64,000 nucleotides of DNA, taken from a bacterium (lineage in GTDB: Bacteria > Bacillota > Clostridia > Lachnospirales > Lachnospiraceae). The notes beneath the pieces are model-generated. The model was given only the letters and a program-made list of their open reading frames with translations. It had not been told where the DNA came from and did no database searches. The DNA is taken from contig JAMPCE010000002.1 of the NCBI GenBank assembly GCA_023666335.1, positions 1 to 64,000 on the forward strand, read 5' to 3'. A program made the position numbers and the translations under genes. Of this stretch, positions 9,787 through 18,577 are shown one piece after another; position 1 is the first letter of the stretch, and each line of letters opens with the position of its first letter.

Positions 9787-12480
9787 ATGCGCAAAAAAAT
9801 ACAACACTTTTTTCATGCCATGTTTCCCGGGCAGTTGGAATTTAGAGAACTGATCAACCGCATCGTGATGCTCATGGTGTTCGCCTGCTCCGTGATCGGC
9901 GTTGTACTCATCCTGTTAGGCGCCGACCACCGGGTGATCTACGGCCTGTTGTCCATCAGTGTGGTCTCCGGGATATCCATTTATCTCACTGTCGTAAAAC
10001 ACAACAGCAAAGGGGCCTCCTGGCTTCTTCTGATCGGCATAAACGGATTCCTTTTCCCGTATCTCTTTCTCACCGGAGGCGGCACGCAGAGCGGCATGCC
10101 CGTCTGGTTCGTGCTGGGACTGGTCTATGTATTCCTGCTGTTTGAGGGCAGAAGTTTTATCCCCGCCATGATACTTTCTGTCCTCGCCTTTCTGGGGGCT
10201 TATCTGCTCGGTTACTACTACCCGGAGATCGTGCCGGATTCCACGCGCTTCTACAGCTTTTCGGACTCCTATATCGCTTTGGTCTGCGTCAGCGCCTTTA
10301 TCGGCATTGTCTTAAAACTGCAATCCGGGACCTACGAGCGGGAGCGCGAACTTGCGGAGAAACAGCGGCAGGAAGTGGAGCAGATCGCCCGCTCCAAAGA
10401 TACCTTTTTTGCCAATATGAGCCATGAGATCCGCACGCCCATCAACACCATCATCGGCTTGAATGAAATGATCCTGCGGGAGGATATCTCGGACGAGATC
10501 GCGGAGAATGCCATCAACATCCAGAATGCCAGCAAGATGCTGCTCACCACCATAAACGATATCCTTGACCTCTCAAAACTGGAGTCCGGCAAAATGGACA
10601 TCGTGCCCGTCCAGTATGAGATCGGTACCATGTTCAGCGATCTGGTGAATCTGGTCTGGATCCGCGCGCACCAGAAAGACCTGGAATTCAAAGTGGACAT
10701 CGACCCTGAGATCCCCTCCATGCTCTACGGCGACGAGGTGCGGATCAAACAGGTCGTGACCAACTTATTGACCAATGCAGTCAAATATACGCAGACAGGT
10801 TCTGTCACCCTGACCGCAAAAGGCGAACGCGTCGCCGCAGACCAGATCCTTTTACGCATCTCCGTGGAAGACACCGGCATGGGCATCCGCAAGGAGAGTC
10901 TGGACGACCTGTTCAGTTCTTTCAAGCGGGTGGACGAGACGCAGAACCGCAACATCGAGGGAACGGGGCTGGGCTTGAGCATTTCCCAGCAGCTCATGGA
11001 AATGATGGGCGGAAAGATCACCGTGGACAGCGTCTATCACAAAGGCTCCGTCTTTACGATCGAATTGAAGCAGCGCATCATCAACGTGCGCCCCATCGGC
11101 GTCATCAACTTTGCCGCCCAGAAACAGATGAACCAGCGCGCCCGCTACAGGCAGACCTTTATCGCTCCGGACGCCCGCATTCTGGTGGTGGACGACAATT
11201 CCATGAACCTGATGGTGGCGGTGAAACTCCTGCGGGATACCAAAGTCCGGGTGGACACGGCGGAGAGCGGAAAAGAAGCCTTAAAAAAGACGGCGGAAAA
11301 CGCTTACCATCTCATCCTCATGGATCATATGATGCCGGAGATGGATGGGGAAGCCACGCTTCACGCCCTCCGCACCCAGACAAAGGGGTACTGTCAGAAA
11401 ACGCCCGTGATCGCCCTGACCGCAAACGTGATGTCCGACGCCGAGCAGGTCTATCGGAATATGGGCTTCGACGGCTATCTGGCAAAACCCATCAGCACTC
11501 CGCTGCTGGAGGCAAGTCTGTTACAGTATCTGCCGCATGAACTGATCGAATATCTGGCAAAGGAGGAGCCGGAGGAAGAGACCGCATATGAGGGTCCCAA
11601 TCAGGTGGTTGGCGTAAGAAAGCGCAAAGTCGCCATCACGGCGGACTGCATCTGCGATCTGCCAAAAGACCTCTTAGAACGGTTCAAGATCCGCCTGATG
11701 TACTGCTATGTCCATACCGGAGAAGGACGCTTCTGCGACCTCTTTGAGATCTCCGCGGACAGCCTCTTAAACTATTTACAGACAGAGGGGAACGAATCGC
11801 ACTCCTCCACGGCAGAACCGTCCGAATATGAATATTTCTTCGCGGAGACGCTGACGGAAGCCGAGCATGTTCTCCACATCACGGCAACGTCGGATTTAAG
11901 CGGCGCTTTTCCCAATGCCAGTCAAGCGGCGGGCAGTTTCGGCAACGTGACGATCTTCGACTCCGGTCATATCAGCAGCGGGCACGGCCTCATGGTTCTC
12001 TATGCGGCTGTTCTTGCCGAAGAAGGAAAGACCGTTTCCGAGATCTGCGAGGCGCTGGAAAGCTACAAAGAACGCGTCTTCTCGAACTTTCTGGTACCGA
12101 GCACGGATACGCTGCACCGCTGCGGAAAGGTTTCCGGCGCCGTGCACAAGCTCTGCGCCGCATTAAACCTCCACCCGGTTTTAGCCATGTCCAAAAACAG
12201 GCTGAAACTCTGGCGGATCGAGACAGGAAATATGCACCGGGCGACCAGACAGTATGTGAAAAAACTGCTCGGCCACAGCGAGCACATCGATACCCGCATC
12301 CTCTTCCTCACCTATGCGGGATGCAATGTGGCGCAGATCGACGAGATCCTTTCCGTGGTCGAGCGGTATGTCAAGTTTGACAAGATCATCTTACAGCCTG
12401 CTTCCGCCACCGTGTCGAGCAACTGCGGCATCGGGACATTCGGGCTGATGTTTGTCAGGAAAGAGAAGCAGGAGTCTTAA
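9787..12480 (+). CDS. Hybrid histidine kinase fused to a DegV fatty-acid-binding domain
   Basis: A 897-residue membrane kinase with an unusual C-terminus. About six transmembrane helices occupy residues ~20-180. HisKA His213 lies in NMSHEIRTP; HATPase motifs LLTNAVKYT, DTGMGI and GTGLGLS follow. A receiver domain has Asp513 (LMDHMMPEMDG). Residues ~613-897 match the DegV/EDD fold: an ITADCICDLP start, a Ser/Thr-rich fatty-acid pocket (HITATSDLSGAFPNA), FDSGHISSGHG and a lipid-binding C-lobe. DegV proteins (FakB in staphylococci) carry fatty acids, so I infer that lipid binding tunes this kinase. The start is the ATG three bases after the upstream kinase. A TTGAC-N7-GTCAA word lies at 10768. 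Confidence 0.88.
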   Translation: MRKKIQHFFHAMFPGQLEFRELINRIVMLMVFACSVIGVVLILLGADHRVIYGLLSISVVSGISIYLTVVKHNSKGASWLLLIGINGFLFPYLFLTGGGTQSGMPVWFVLGLVYVFLLFEGRSFIPAMILSVLAFLGAYLLGYYYPEIVPDSTRFYSFSDSYIALVCVSAFIGIVLKLQSGTYERERELAEKQRQEVEQIARSKDTFFANMSHEIRTPINTIIGLNEMILREDISDEIAENAINIQNASKMLLTTINDILDLSKLESGKMDIVPVQYEIGTMFSDLVNLVWIRAHQKDLEFKVDIDPEIPSMLYGDEVRIKQVVTNLLTNAVKYTQTGSVTLTAKGERVAADQILLRISVEDTGMGIRKESLDDLFSSFKRVDETQNRNIEGTGLGLSISQQLMEMMGGKITVDSVYHKGSVFTIELKQRIINVRPIGVINFAAQKQMNQRARYRQTFIAPDARILVVDDNSMNLMVAVKLLRDTKVRVDTAESGKEALKKTAENAYHLILMDHMMPEMDGEATLHALRTQTKGYCQKTPVIALTANVMSDAEQVYRNMGFDGYLAKPISTPLLEASLLQYLPHELIEYLAKEEPEEETAYEGPNQVVGVRKRKVAITADCICDLPKDLLERFKIRLMYCYVHTGEGRFCDLFEISADSLLNYLQTEGNESHSSTAEPSEYEYFFAETLTEAEHVLHITATSDLSGAFPNASQAAGSFGNVTIFDSGHISSGHGLMVLYAAVLAEEGKTVSEICEALESYKERVFSNFLVPSTDTLHRCGKVSGAVHKLCAALNLHPVLAMSKNRLKLWRIETGNMHRATRQYVKKLLGHSEHIDTRILFLTYAGCNVAQIDEILSVVERYVKFDKIILQPASATVSSNCGIGTFGLMFVRKEKQES

Positions 12481-12493
12481 GACTCCTGCTTCT
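12464..12493. terminator. Perfect 30-bp palindrome shared by two convergent gene ends
   Basis: The convergent kinase genes overlap by the four bases TTAA, each using it for its TAA stop. Thirteen bases on each side are exact complements (AGAAGCAGGAGTC on the left), making a 30-bp palindrome. Both proteins therefore end in Lys-Gln-Glu-Ser. In RNA the palindrome forms a long hairpin in either direction and probably serves as a bidirectional terminator or barrier, although a clear U-tract is missing. Confidence 0.7.
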
Positions 12494-15041
12494 TTGGCGT
12501 CTCCGGGAAAGAAACCGTCACAGTAAACAGATCCGCGTCCGTCTCCACCTGAAAACTCCCGCCGCAGGCTTCCGTGAAACTTTTCGCGATCGAAAGCCCG
12601 AGACCGCTTCCGCCGTCCGTCCTGCTCTCATCTCCCCGCACGAAACGCTCCGTAAAATCTTTGTTTTCTGTAAGCTCCACACTGGAGGTATTCTTGATCT
12701 GCACGACTGCCCGCTCTGATTCTGACACGAGTGTCATATAAATCCGCGATCCCTCCAGAGAATACTGCAATGCGTTCTGGATCAGATTCTGGAACACCCG
12801 GTAGAGACGCTGCCCGTCCGCCTGCACATTAACGCTTTCCTGCGGAATCGAAGCCCGCATAACGAGCGTACCCGCCTCGATCTGCGCCTGCATATCCGCC
12901 AGCGTCTGCCGCAGGAGTTTCCCCAGATCCAGTGTCTCAATCTGCATCGGAAGCTGTCCGGAAGTCGCCTTGCTCACTTCAAACACATCCTGCACGATGC
13001 TCTTTAAGCGCTCCGACTTCTCTCCTAAGATCTGAATATATTCTTTCACGTCCTGCGGAAGGTCTTCCTCCTGCCGCAGCAGTTCCACATAGCTGATGAT
13101 GGACGTCAGCGGCGTCTTGATATCATGGGAGACGTTCGTCACCAGATTGACTTTCATGCGCTCGCTCTTCACCTGCTCGGTCAGCGCCGTCTCCAAGCCC
13201 GTTCTGATTTTATTCAGGTTTTCCGCAGCTTCCCGCAGGTCGGAATCCTCCGGCAGTTTCCACTCTCCCGTAAGCTCCCCGTCTTTCACCGCCGCGATGC
13301 GGTCGGAAAGCGCGCCGATATCCTCCGCCAGCCGCCTGGTCTTTTTCAGCCGCAGCGCATCCACACCGACAAAGATCATAAAAACAGCCAGCGTCAGGAA
13401 AGCGGTCATGATCACATAAACCGGGAATTTCAAAAGGTCTTCCAAAGCCTCATTTCCCTGCCATGCCCAGAAATTCACGCGGATATATGCCTCAAACAGC
13501 AGATACAACAAAAGCAGCGCCGCGATAAATACAAGGAGCACGCCGCCCTCCAAAAGCAGGCGGTTTCTGTCCCTTCTCACCAGACGTTTCTGGATCGGGT
13601 ACTTCAGATCCCGCAGCTTGCGCCTGTCCGCCATTTCCCTGACCTGTGCCGCTGCGTTTGCGCGTCCGTCCGTAAACGCCCAGAAAAGCAGCCAGAACCA
13701 GATTGCCGTACAGACGCCCGCCGTGTGCAGATAGCTTTGCAGATAATAGGCGTCGCCACCACCGTCCTGCAAATACCAGGACGCCTGCCCGATGGCGTCC
13801 CCACCCGGCACGACGCTAAACACGAGAAGGATCACAAACAAAACGGTCTTTACCGGCAGCGGAATCTTCCGCAGAAAGCCGACGATTCCTCCAAACGCTT
13901 CTTTCAGGCTCTTATGCAGCAGGAGCGCCAAAAAGAGCAGGACTACGCCTATCCCCATCAGCTCGCAGGCACGCGTAAATTTCGCACTCCACGCCCGAAA
14001 GGCATCGCACAGATAATAGAGCTCTCCGCCGTACTGCGTGACGCCGTCGCCCTCATAATTGCCCGTCAGATAAAGCTGCGGTTCTTTCGCCGCCGCCAAA
14101 AAGATGACCGCTTCCTTTGCGGAACCTCCCAGCGTAAAGTTTGCGTAGCCCGGCACCCGCCAGTCGTTTTCCGCGCGGTAAACGCCGTCCCCGTAGACGT
14201 CCTGCTCCCAGCCGTCCTTTGTGATCTGCACCTTGCCGTCTCCGGCTCTGTTGTACCAGAGGGTAAAATTATAGATGTCCTCCGGCAGCGCTTTCGCAAA
14301 GTCTCCTCCGTCCCACGGTTTGCCCGTCTCTTCCGCCAGCCCGTCGATATTGGTATAGAGAAGCTCGCCCTCATACACGACCGCATAGCGCAGGTTCTTA
14401 TCCTGATCCAGATCGTACAGATAAGCCTCCAGAATCTTCTCGCGGTCGAGATTGCCGTCCTCGTCGCGGTAATCTTCCAGGTTTACATAACTTTCATAGC
14501 TGCCGTTCATCTGCACGTCGGCAAAATTGGTCCCGTAACGCTCGATCAGATATTCGTTCCACGCCGCTTCGCTTGCGGAAATCCCTCTCGTCAGCAGAAA
14601 CTGTTCATAATCGCTGTAGTCGGACTCCTCAAAATAGATCTCCGCCGCCGCGTTCCCTGTGGTTTCCGCGACGTCCGCCACCACTGTCGTTTCCGCGGTT
14701 CCCGCATGCAGGCTTCTGTCAAGCCATCCCACAAGACCGCCGTCATAGCCGTACAGCGTCACATTAGTATTCGCTGCGCCCGTGTACCACCCGCTGCCGC
14801 CCGTTGCCACACCCAAAAGGTCGTTCAGGCGTTCCTCCATGATATTGCGAAACTCCGCGCTTTTCTGATAGTCCGACGCCTGCGGCAGATCGGGCAGATC
14901 AGCCAGATCTGCCAAAAGCGATTCCCGCAGCAGATAGCCTGCCGCCGCCGCGGACGGGAGATTTGTGAAAATCAATGTCATCCCTGCCGCAAAAGCTAAA
15001 AAACTCACCACTTTTTTACTTTTTTTCCATTTTGTATCCAA
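12477..15041 (-). CDS. Sensor histidine kinase with large extracellular domain and multiple TM helices
   Basis: Membrane kinase of 854 residues that partners with the OmpR-type regulator encoded just upstream. An N-terminal anchor (~10-35) leads to a ~320-residue extracellular domain I do not recognise. Five hydrophobic segments follow between ~365 and ~580, then a HAMP-like linker, HisKA (VTNVSHDIKTPL) and HATPase (SGLGLSIAKSF). The N-box is LIQNALQYS. The start overlaps the regulator's 3' end by 26 bp, suggesting translational coupling. The stop is shared with the convergent kinase. The gene carries a GTTTACATAA word at 14481 and a TGACA-N4-TGTCA word at 12723. Confidence 0.88.
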   Translation of the reverse strand: MDTKWKKSKKVVSFLAFAAGMTLIFTNLPSAAAAGYLLRESLLADLADLPDLPQASDYQKSAEFRNIMEERLNDLLGVATGGSGWYTGAANTNVTLYGYDGGLVGWLDRSLHAGTAETTVVADVAETTGNAAAEIYFEESDYSDYEQFLLTRGISASEAAWNEYLIERYGTNFADVQMNGSYESYVNLEDYRDEDGNLDREKILEAYLYDLDQDKNLRYAVVYEGELLYTNIDGLAEETGKPWDGGDFAKALPEDIYNFTLWYNRAGDGKVQITKDGWEQDVYGDGVYRAENDWRVPGYANFTLGGSAKEAVIFLAAAKEPQLYLTGNYEGDGVTQYGGELYYLCDAFRAWSAKFTRACELMGIGVVLLFLALLLHKSLKEAFGGIVGFLRKIPLPVKTVLFVILLVFSVVPGGDAIGQASWYLQDGGGDAYYLQSYLHTAGVCTAIWFWLLFWAFTDGRANAAAQVREMADRRKLRDLKYPIQKRLVRRDRNRLLLEGGVLLVFIAALLLLYLLFEAYIRVNFWAWQGNEALEDLLKFPVYVIMTAFLTLAVFMIFVGVDALRLKKTRRLAEDIGALSDRIAAVKDGELTGEWKLPEDSDLREAAENLNKIRTGLETALTEQVKSERMKVNLVTNVSHDIKTPLTSIISYVELLRQEEDLPQDVKEYIQILGEKSERLKSIVQDVFEVSKATSGQLPMQIETLDLGKLLRQTLADMQAQIEAGTLVMRASIPQESVNVQADGQRLYRVFQNLIQNALQYSLEGSRIYMTLVSESERAVVQIKNTSSVELTENKDFTERFVRGDESRTDGGSGLGLSIAKSFTEACGGSFQVETDADLFTVTVSFPETPKKQES

Positions 15042-15714
15042 TGCCCCACACCACCTTTATGTATTCCGGCTCTTTCGGATTCAGTTCGATCTTTTCGCGG
15101 ATGTGGCGGATGTGCACCATGACCGTATTTTCCGGCGCAAAGGAAGGCTCCTCCCAGACTCTCTCATAGATTTCCTCCGCCGGAAAGATGCGCCCTCTGT
15201 TCTTCATCAACAGTTCTACGATCTTTGTCTCCGTGGCGGTCAGCCTCACCGGCTCCCCGTCCGCATAGAGCGTGCGCTCCTGTAAGCGGTAACAGAGTCT
15301 GCCGTTTTCGATCTCGTCCTCCTCATGCGACGTATGAATTCCGCCAAGACATGTGTACCTGCGCAGCTGGCTTTTCACCCGGGCTGCCAGCTCCTGCGGG
15401 TTAAAGGGCTTCGCCACATAGTCGTCCGCCCCCATCGAGAGCCCTAAGATCTTATCCGTATCCTCTGTTTTTGCGCTGAGGACGATGATCGGCAGATTCT
15501 TCCGTTCCCTAATCTTCATCATCGCGGAAAGACCGTCTAACTTCGGCATCATCACATCCATGATGATGAGCTGCACCTCCGTCTCCGCAAGGATTTGCAG
15601 GGCTTCCATGCCGTCGTACGCCTTTAAGACCCGATATCCTTCCTTTTCCAGAAGAAGCGCGATCGCCCGCACGATCTGCCTGTCATCGTCCACCACCAGC
15701 ACACATTCGTTCAT
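15016..15714 (-). CDS. OmpR/PhoB-family response regulator
   Basis: DNA-binding response regulator, about 232 residues. The receiver domain shows VVDDD, the phospho-acceptor Asp in LIIMDVMMP, and the AKPF lysine motif. A winged-helix output domain follows (LTATETKIVELLMKN ... VMVHIRHIREKIE). I place the start at 15714 (MNECVLV) because GGGAG lies ten bases upstream; the ATG at 15723 is only one base from it. The gene is the first of a two-gene operon with the kinase. The target genes are not evident. Confidence 0.9.
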   Translation of the reverse strand: MNECVLVVDDDRQIVRAIALLLEKEGYRVLKAYDGMEALQILAETEVQLIIMDVMMPKLDGLSAMMKIRERKNLPIIVLSAKTEDTDKILGLSMGADDYVAKPFNPQELAARVKSQLRRYTCLGGIHTSHEEDEIENGRLCYRLQERTLYADGEPVRLTATETKIVELLMKNRGRIFPAEEIYERVWEEPSFAPENTVMVHIRHIREKIELNPKEPEYIKVVWGIGYKMEKK

Positions 15715-15800
15715 CCCGAACATACTCCCTTCTCCGTAAGCCTGACCCCAGCATATAGCCGGAACCTTATAAAAAAGTCGTGGGATCTCTTAAAAAAATC

Positions 15801-18563
15801 TTAACCTTTATAGTACTCCCGCATCTCCCTCTGCGCCGCCTGCACTTCCTCATACAGTTCCCTCGCGGAGACGCGGATCGCCCCTGCGCCCAAAATGATG
15901 ATCTGCTCCAGCCCATCGGAAGTCGCCACCCGCACATGATTGTTTTTTCCGCTCATCCTGCGCGTCACTTTCTCAATATACTGGTCGGCTGTCTCCGCTT
16001 CTTTCGTGTAGACCACGTCGATATTGTGGTAATGCTCCACGCTTCCGGGGTTTCCCTTTACCCGGTAAGCGTCAAACACCAGAATCACGTTTATTTTGCG
16101 AAATCCCTGAAAGTTACTTAAAAGATCCATCAGTCTGCCGCGCGCCGCGTTCAGGTCGCTCTTTGCCAGCTCGCTTAATTCCTCCCAGGCAAAAATGATA
16201 TTGTAGCCGTCCACCAAAAGGTACTCCGCACGCTTCTCCTGCCCGCCGCGGTATTCCACTTCGACGGCGGGCGGCGTCTTTGCGCGGATCGTTCTCGCCC
16301 AGCCCTGCTTTTTTGACTCCTTTGTTCCGTAAGTCCGCGCAAAGATCTCTTCCACTTCATCTTGACCAATAAAGTCAATCGTAGATCTGCCGCCAGCCGC
16401 TCGTTTTGCGTAACGCTGCGCAAAACTGCCGGTTTCGTCGTCCTTGTCTGCTGCGTCTCCGCCGCCTGCGCTGTCTGCTTTGTCCGAGTTGCGTTGACCA
16501 TTTTGGTCATTTAAGCCGTAGATACTGCCGTCAGCCAGCTTCCATCCGGTCTTCAAAGCAGGTTCTAAGTGCATATAGTCTTCCACCCGATCCCACTCTA
16601 CCACAAAGCCCGCGCCGTGCGCGCAGAACACGGAGCCGCAGGGATTTTCCGTATCATGTTCCGCTTCATAACCGATCCGGTCAATGACCTCCTCCGCGTT
16701 ATGGCAGGGTTCATACCCCTTTAATGTGGTAAAGAGCCGTCCTTTCCCCGCTGTGTAAGCAAGCATCCTGCTCTGGTAGCCGCCAAATTCCGAGACCGGC
16801 ACCGTGCCCGTAAGCACCGCCTCCTCACCCACGGTCTCGGGCGCCTCAAAATGACCGCACATCGCCTGTATATCCGTCATGGCACGCCCCACCAAAGAGG
16901 CGGGCAGTTCCATGCGGAACGCGTAGATTGGCTCCAGCAGCACACTCTTTGCGCGGCACAGCCCCTGCCGGACGGCACGGTAGGTCGCCTGTCTGAAATC
17001 GCCGCCCTCCGTGTGCTTCACATGCGCTTTCCCCGCCGCCAGCGTGATCTGCATATCCGTGATCGGCGATCCCGTCAGTACGCCGGGGTGCGCCTTTTCC
17101 GCCAAATGCGTAAGGATCAGCCGCTGCCAGTTCCGGTCCAGATCGTCCTCGCTGCAGCAACTTTTGAAAACAAGACCGCTTCCCCGCTCGCCCGGTTCCA
17201 AGATCAGATGCACTTCCGCATAATGCCGGAGAGGCTCAAAATGCCCGACGCCCTCCGCCACGTCCGCGATCGTCTCCTGATAGAGAACGCTCCCTTCGTC
17301 GAACGTCACCTCCATGCCGAACCGCTCCAGGATCAGTTTCCTTAAGATCTCGATCTGCACCTCGCCCATGAGACGCACATGGAGTTCGCCGCTCTGCTCC
17401 TGCCTGACTGGATGAAGCAGCGGCTCCTCCTCTTCTAGTTTACATAACTTTATATAGAGGTCGTGAATGTCCAATCCCTCCGGCGGATTGACCCGATAAG
17501 TCATAACGGGTTCCAGAAGCGGCAGGATCGTCTCCTCCTCCGCCCCAAGCCCCTGCCCGCAGAAAGTATGTTCCGGACCCAGAAGCGCGCAGATGCTGCC
17601 TGCCGCCACCTCCTGCACAGCCTCGTAGCGTTCGCCTGAATATTGTCTGATCTGGTCAATTTTTTCTGCGTCTGTCGTTTGAATCGTCTGCTTCACTTTC
17701 AGGCTGCCGCCTGTCACTTTGATATGCGTCAGGCGGTTCCCCTGCGCGTCCCTGCTGATCTTAAAGACCCGCGCGCCAAACGTTTCTCCGTGATCGGGCG
17801 TCGGCGCATACACAAAAAGGGCGTCGAGCAATGCCGCCACGCCGTCCCCTTTCAAGGCGGATCCGAAAAAGCACGGAAAAAGCCTGCGCTGCGCGATCAG
17901 TTCCGCGATCTCCTCGTCCCTGATCAGATCCGATGCCGCTCTCCGCTCTTCCATCCGCTCCAGATACTTCTCCAAAAGCGACTCGTCGCACATTGCGATG
18001 TTTTCATAAAACGCGCCGTCACGTTCTCCTCCCGCGCCGATCTCGTCTGCATCCGCCTGATCCGTGCGCGCAAACGACACGCAGCGGCTGTCCAGCTCCT
18101 TCTGCACGCCCGCAAGCAGCTTATCTTTGTCTGTTCCCGGCTGATCCATCTTATTGATAAAAAGAAAGACCGGCACCCGATAACGCTCCAGAAGCCGCCA
18201 CAGCGTCAATGTGTGGCTCTGCACCCCGTCCGCGCCGTTCACGATCAGCAACGCGCAGTCAAGGACCTGCAATGTCCGCTCCATCTCCGCCGAAAAATCC
18301 ACATGCCCCGGCGTATCTAAGAGCGTCGCTTCCGCGCCTTTCCACGAAAAGCGTGCCTGCTTGGAAAAGATGGTGATGCCGCGTTCCCGCTCCTGCGCGT
18401 CCGTATCCAGAAACGTATCCCCGTGATCCACGCGCCCCGCGCTCCTGATCTCGCCCGCAGTATACAGAATCTGCTCCGCCAGCGTCGTTTTTCCCGCATC
18501 CACATGCGCCAACAGACCGATGCAGACCTGCTTTTTCCTTTTTCTTTCTTCGTGCCCGCCCAT
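15801..18563 (-). CDS. TetM/EF-G-like translational GTPase fused to a C-terminal NYN (YacP/Rae1-like) domain
   Basis: Ribosome-associated GTPase of 920 residues. The G domain carries AHVDAGKT (19-26), DTPGHVDF (83-90) and NKMD (137-140), followed by EF-G-type domains like those of Tet(M)/Tet(O) ribosomal protection proteins. After a charged, low-complexity linker (~655-775) comes a NYN/PIN-like nuclease domain (780-920) with acidic residues in VDGYN (Asp785), VFDAYR (~Asp831) and ATSDG (~Asp883). This domain resembles YacP/Rae1, which cuts mRNA in the ribosomal A site. I infer a ribosome-rescue or mRNA-cleaving factor rather than plain tetracycline resistance. The start follows GGAAGGAG. The linker coding region holds two TTGAC-type palindromes (16362, 16494). 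Confidence 0.85.
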   Translation of the reverse strand: MGGHEERKRKKQVCIGLLAHVDAGKTTLAEQILYTAGEIRSAGRVDHGDTFLDTDAQERERGITIFSKQARFSWKGAEATLLDTPGHVDFSAEMERTLQVLDCALLIVNGADGVQSHTLTLWRLLERYRVPVFLFINKMDQPGTDKDKLLAGVQKELDSRCVSFARTDQADADEIGAGGERDGAFYENIAMCDESLLEKYLERMEERRAASDLIRDEEIAELIAQRRLFPCFFGSALKGDGVAALLDALFVYAPTPDHGETFGARVFKISRDAQGNRLTHIKVTGGSLKVKQTIQTTDAEKIDQIRQYSGERYEAVQEVAAGSICALLGPEHTFCGQGLGAEEETILPLLEPVMTYRVNPPEGLDIHDLYIKLCKLEEEEPLLHPVRQEQSGELHVRLMGEVQIEILRKLILERFGMEVTFDEGSVLYQETIADVAEGVGHFEPLRHYAEVHLILEPGERGSGLVFKSCCSEDDLDRNWQRLILTHLAEKAHPGVLTGSPITDMQITLAAGKAHVKHTEGGDFRQATYRAVRQGLCRAKSVLLEPIYAFRMELPASLVGRAMTDIQAMCGHFEAPETVGEEAVLTGTVPVSEFGGYQSRMLAYTAGKGRLFTTLKGYEPCHNAEEVIDRIGYEAEHDTENPCGSVFCAHGAGFVVEWDRVEDYMHLEPALKTGWKLADGSIYGLNDQNGQRNSDKADSAGGGDAADKDDETGSFAQRYAKRAAGGRSTIDFIGQDEVEEIFARTYGTKESKKQGWARTIRAKTPPAVEVEYRGGQEKRAEYLLVDGYNIIFAWEELSELAKSDLNAARGRLMDLLSNFQGFRKINVILVFDAYRVKGNPGSVEHYHNIDVVYTKEAETADQYIEKVTRRMSGKNNHVRVATSDGLEQIIILGAGAIRVSARELYEEVQAAQREMREYYKG

Positions 18564-18577
18564 GCAAATGCTCCTTC

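Noticed and set aside
13125-14999. 624-codon plus-strand frame opposite the histidine kinase
   Set aside because: It mirrors the kinase codons in a GC-rich gene, has no ribosome site or recognisable domain, and the kinase on the other strand is complete.
15801-18563. Reading the GTPase gene as a typical tet(M)-class resistance determinant
   Set aside because: It carries an extra nuclease-like domain, lies in a native-looking operon, and has no mobile-element context.
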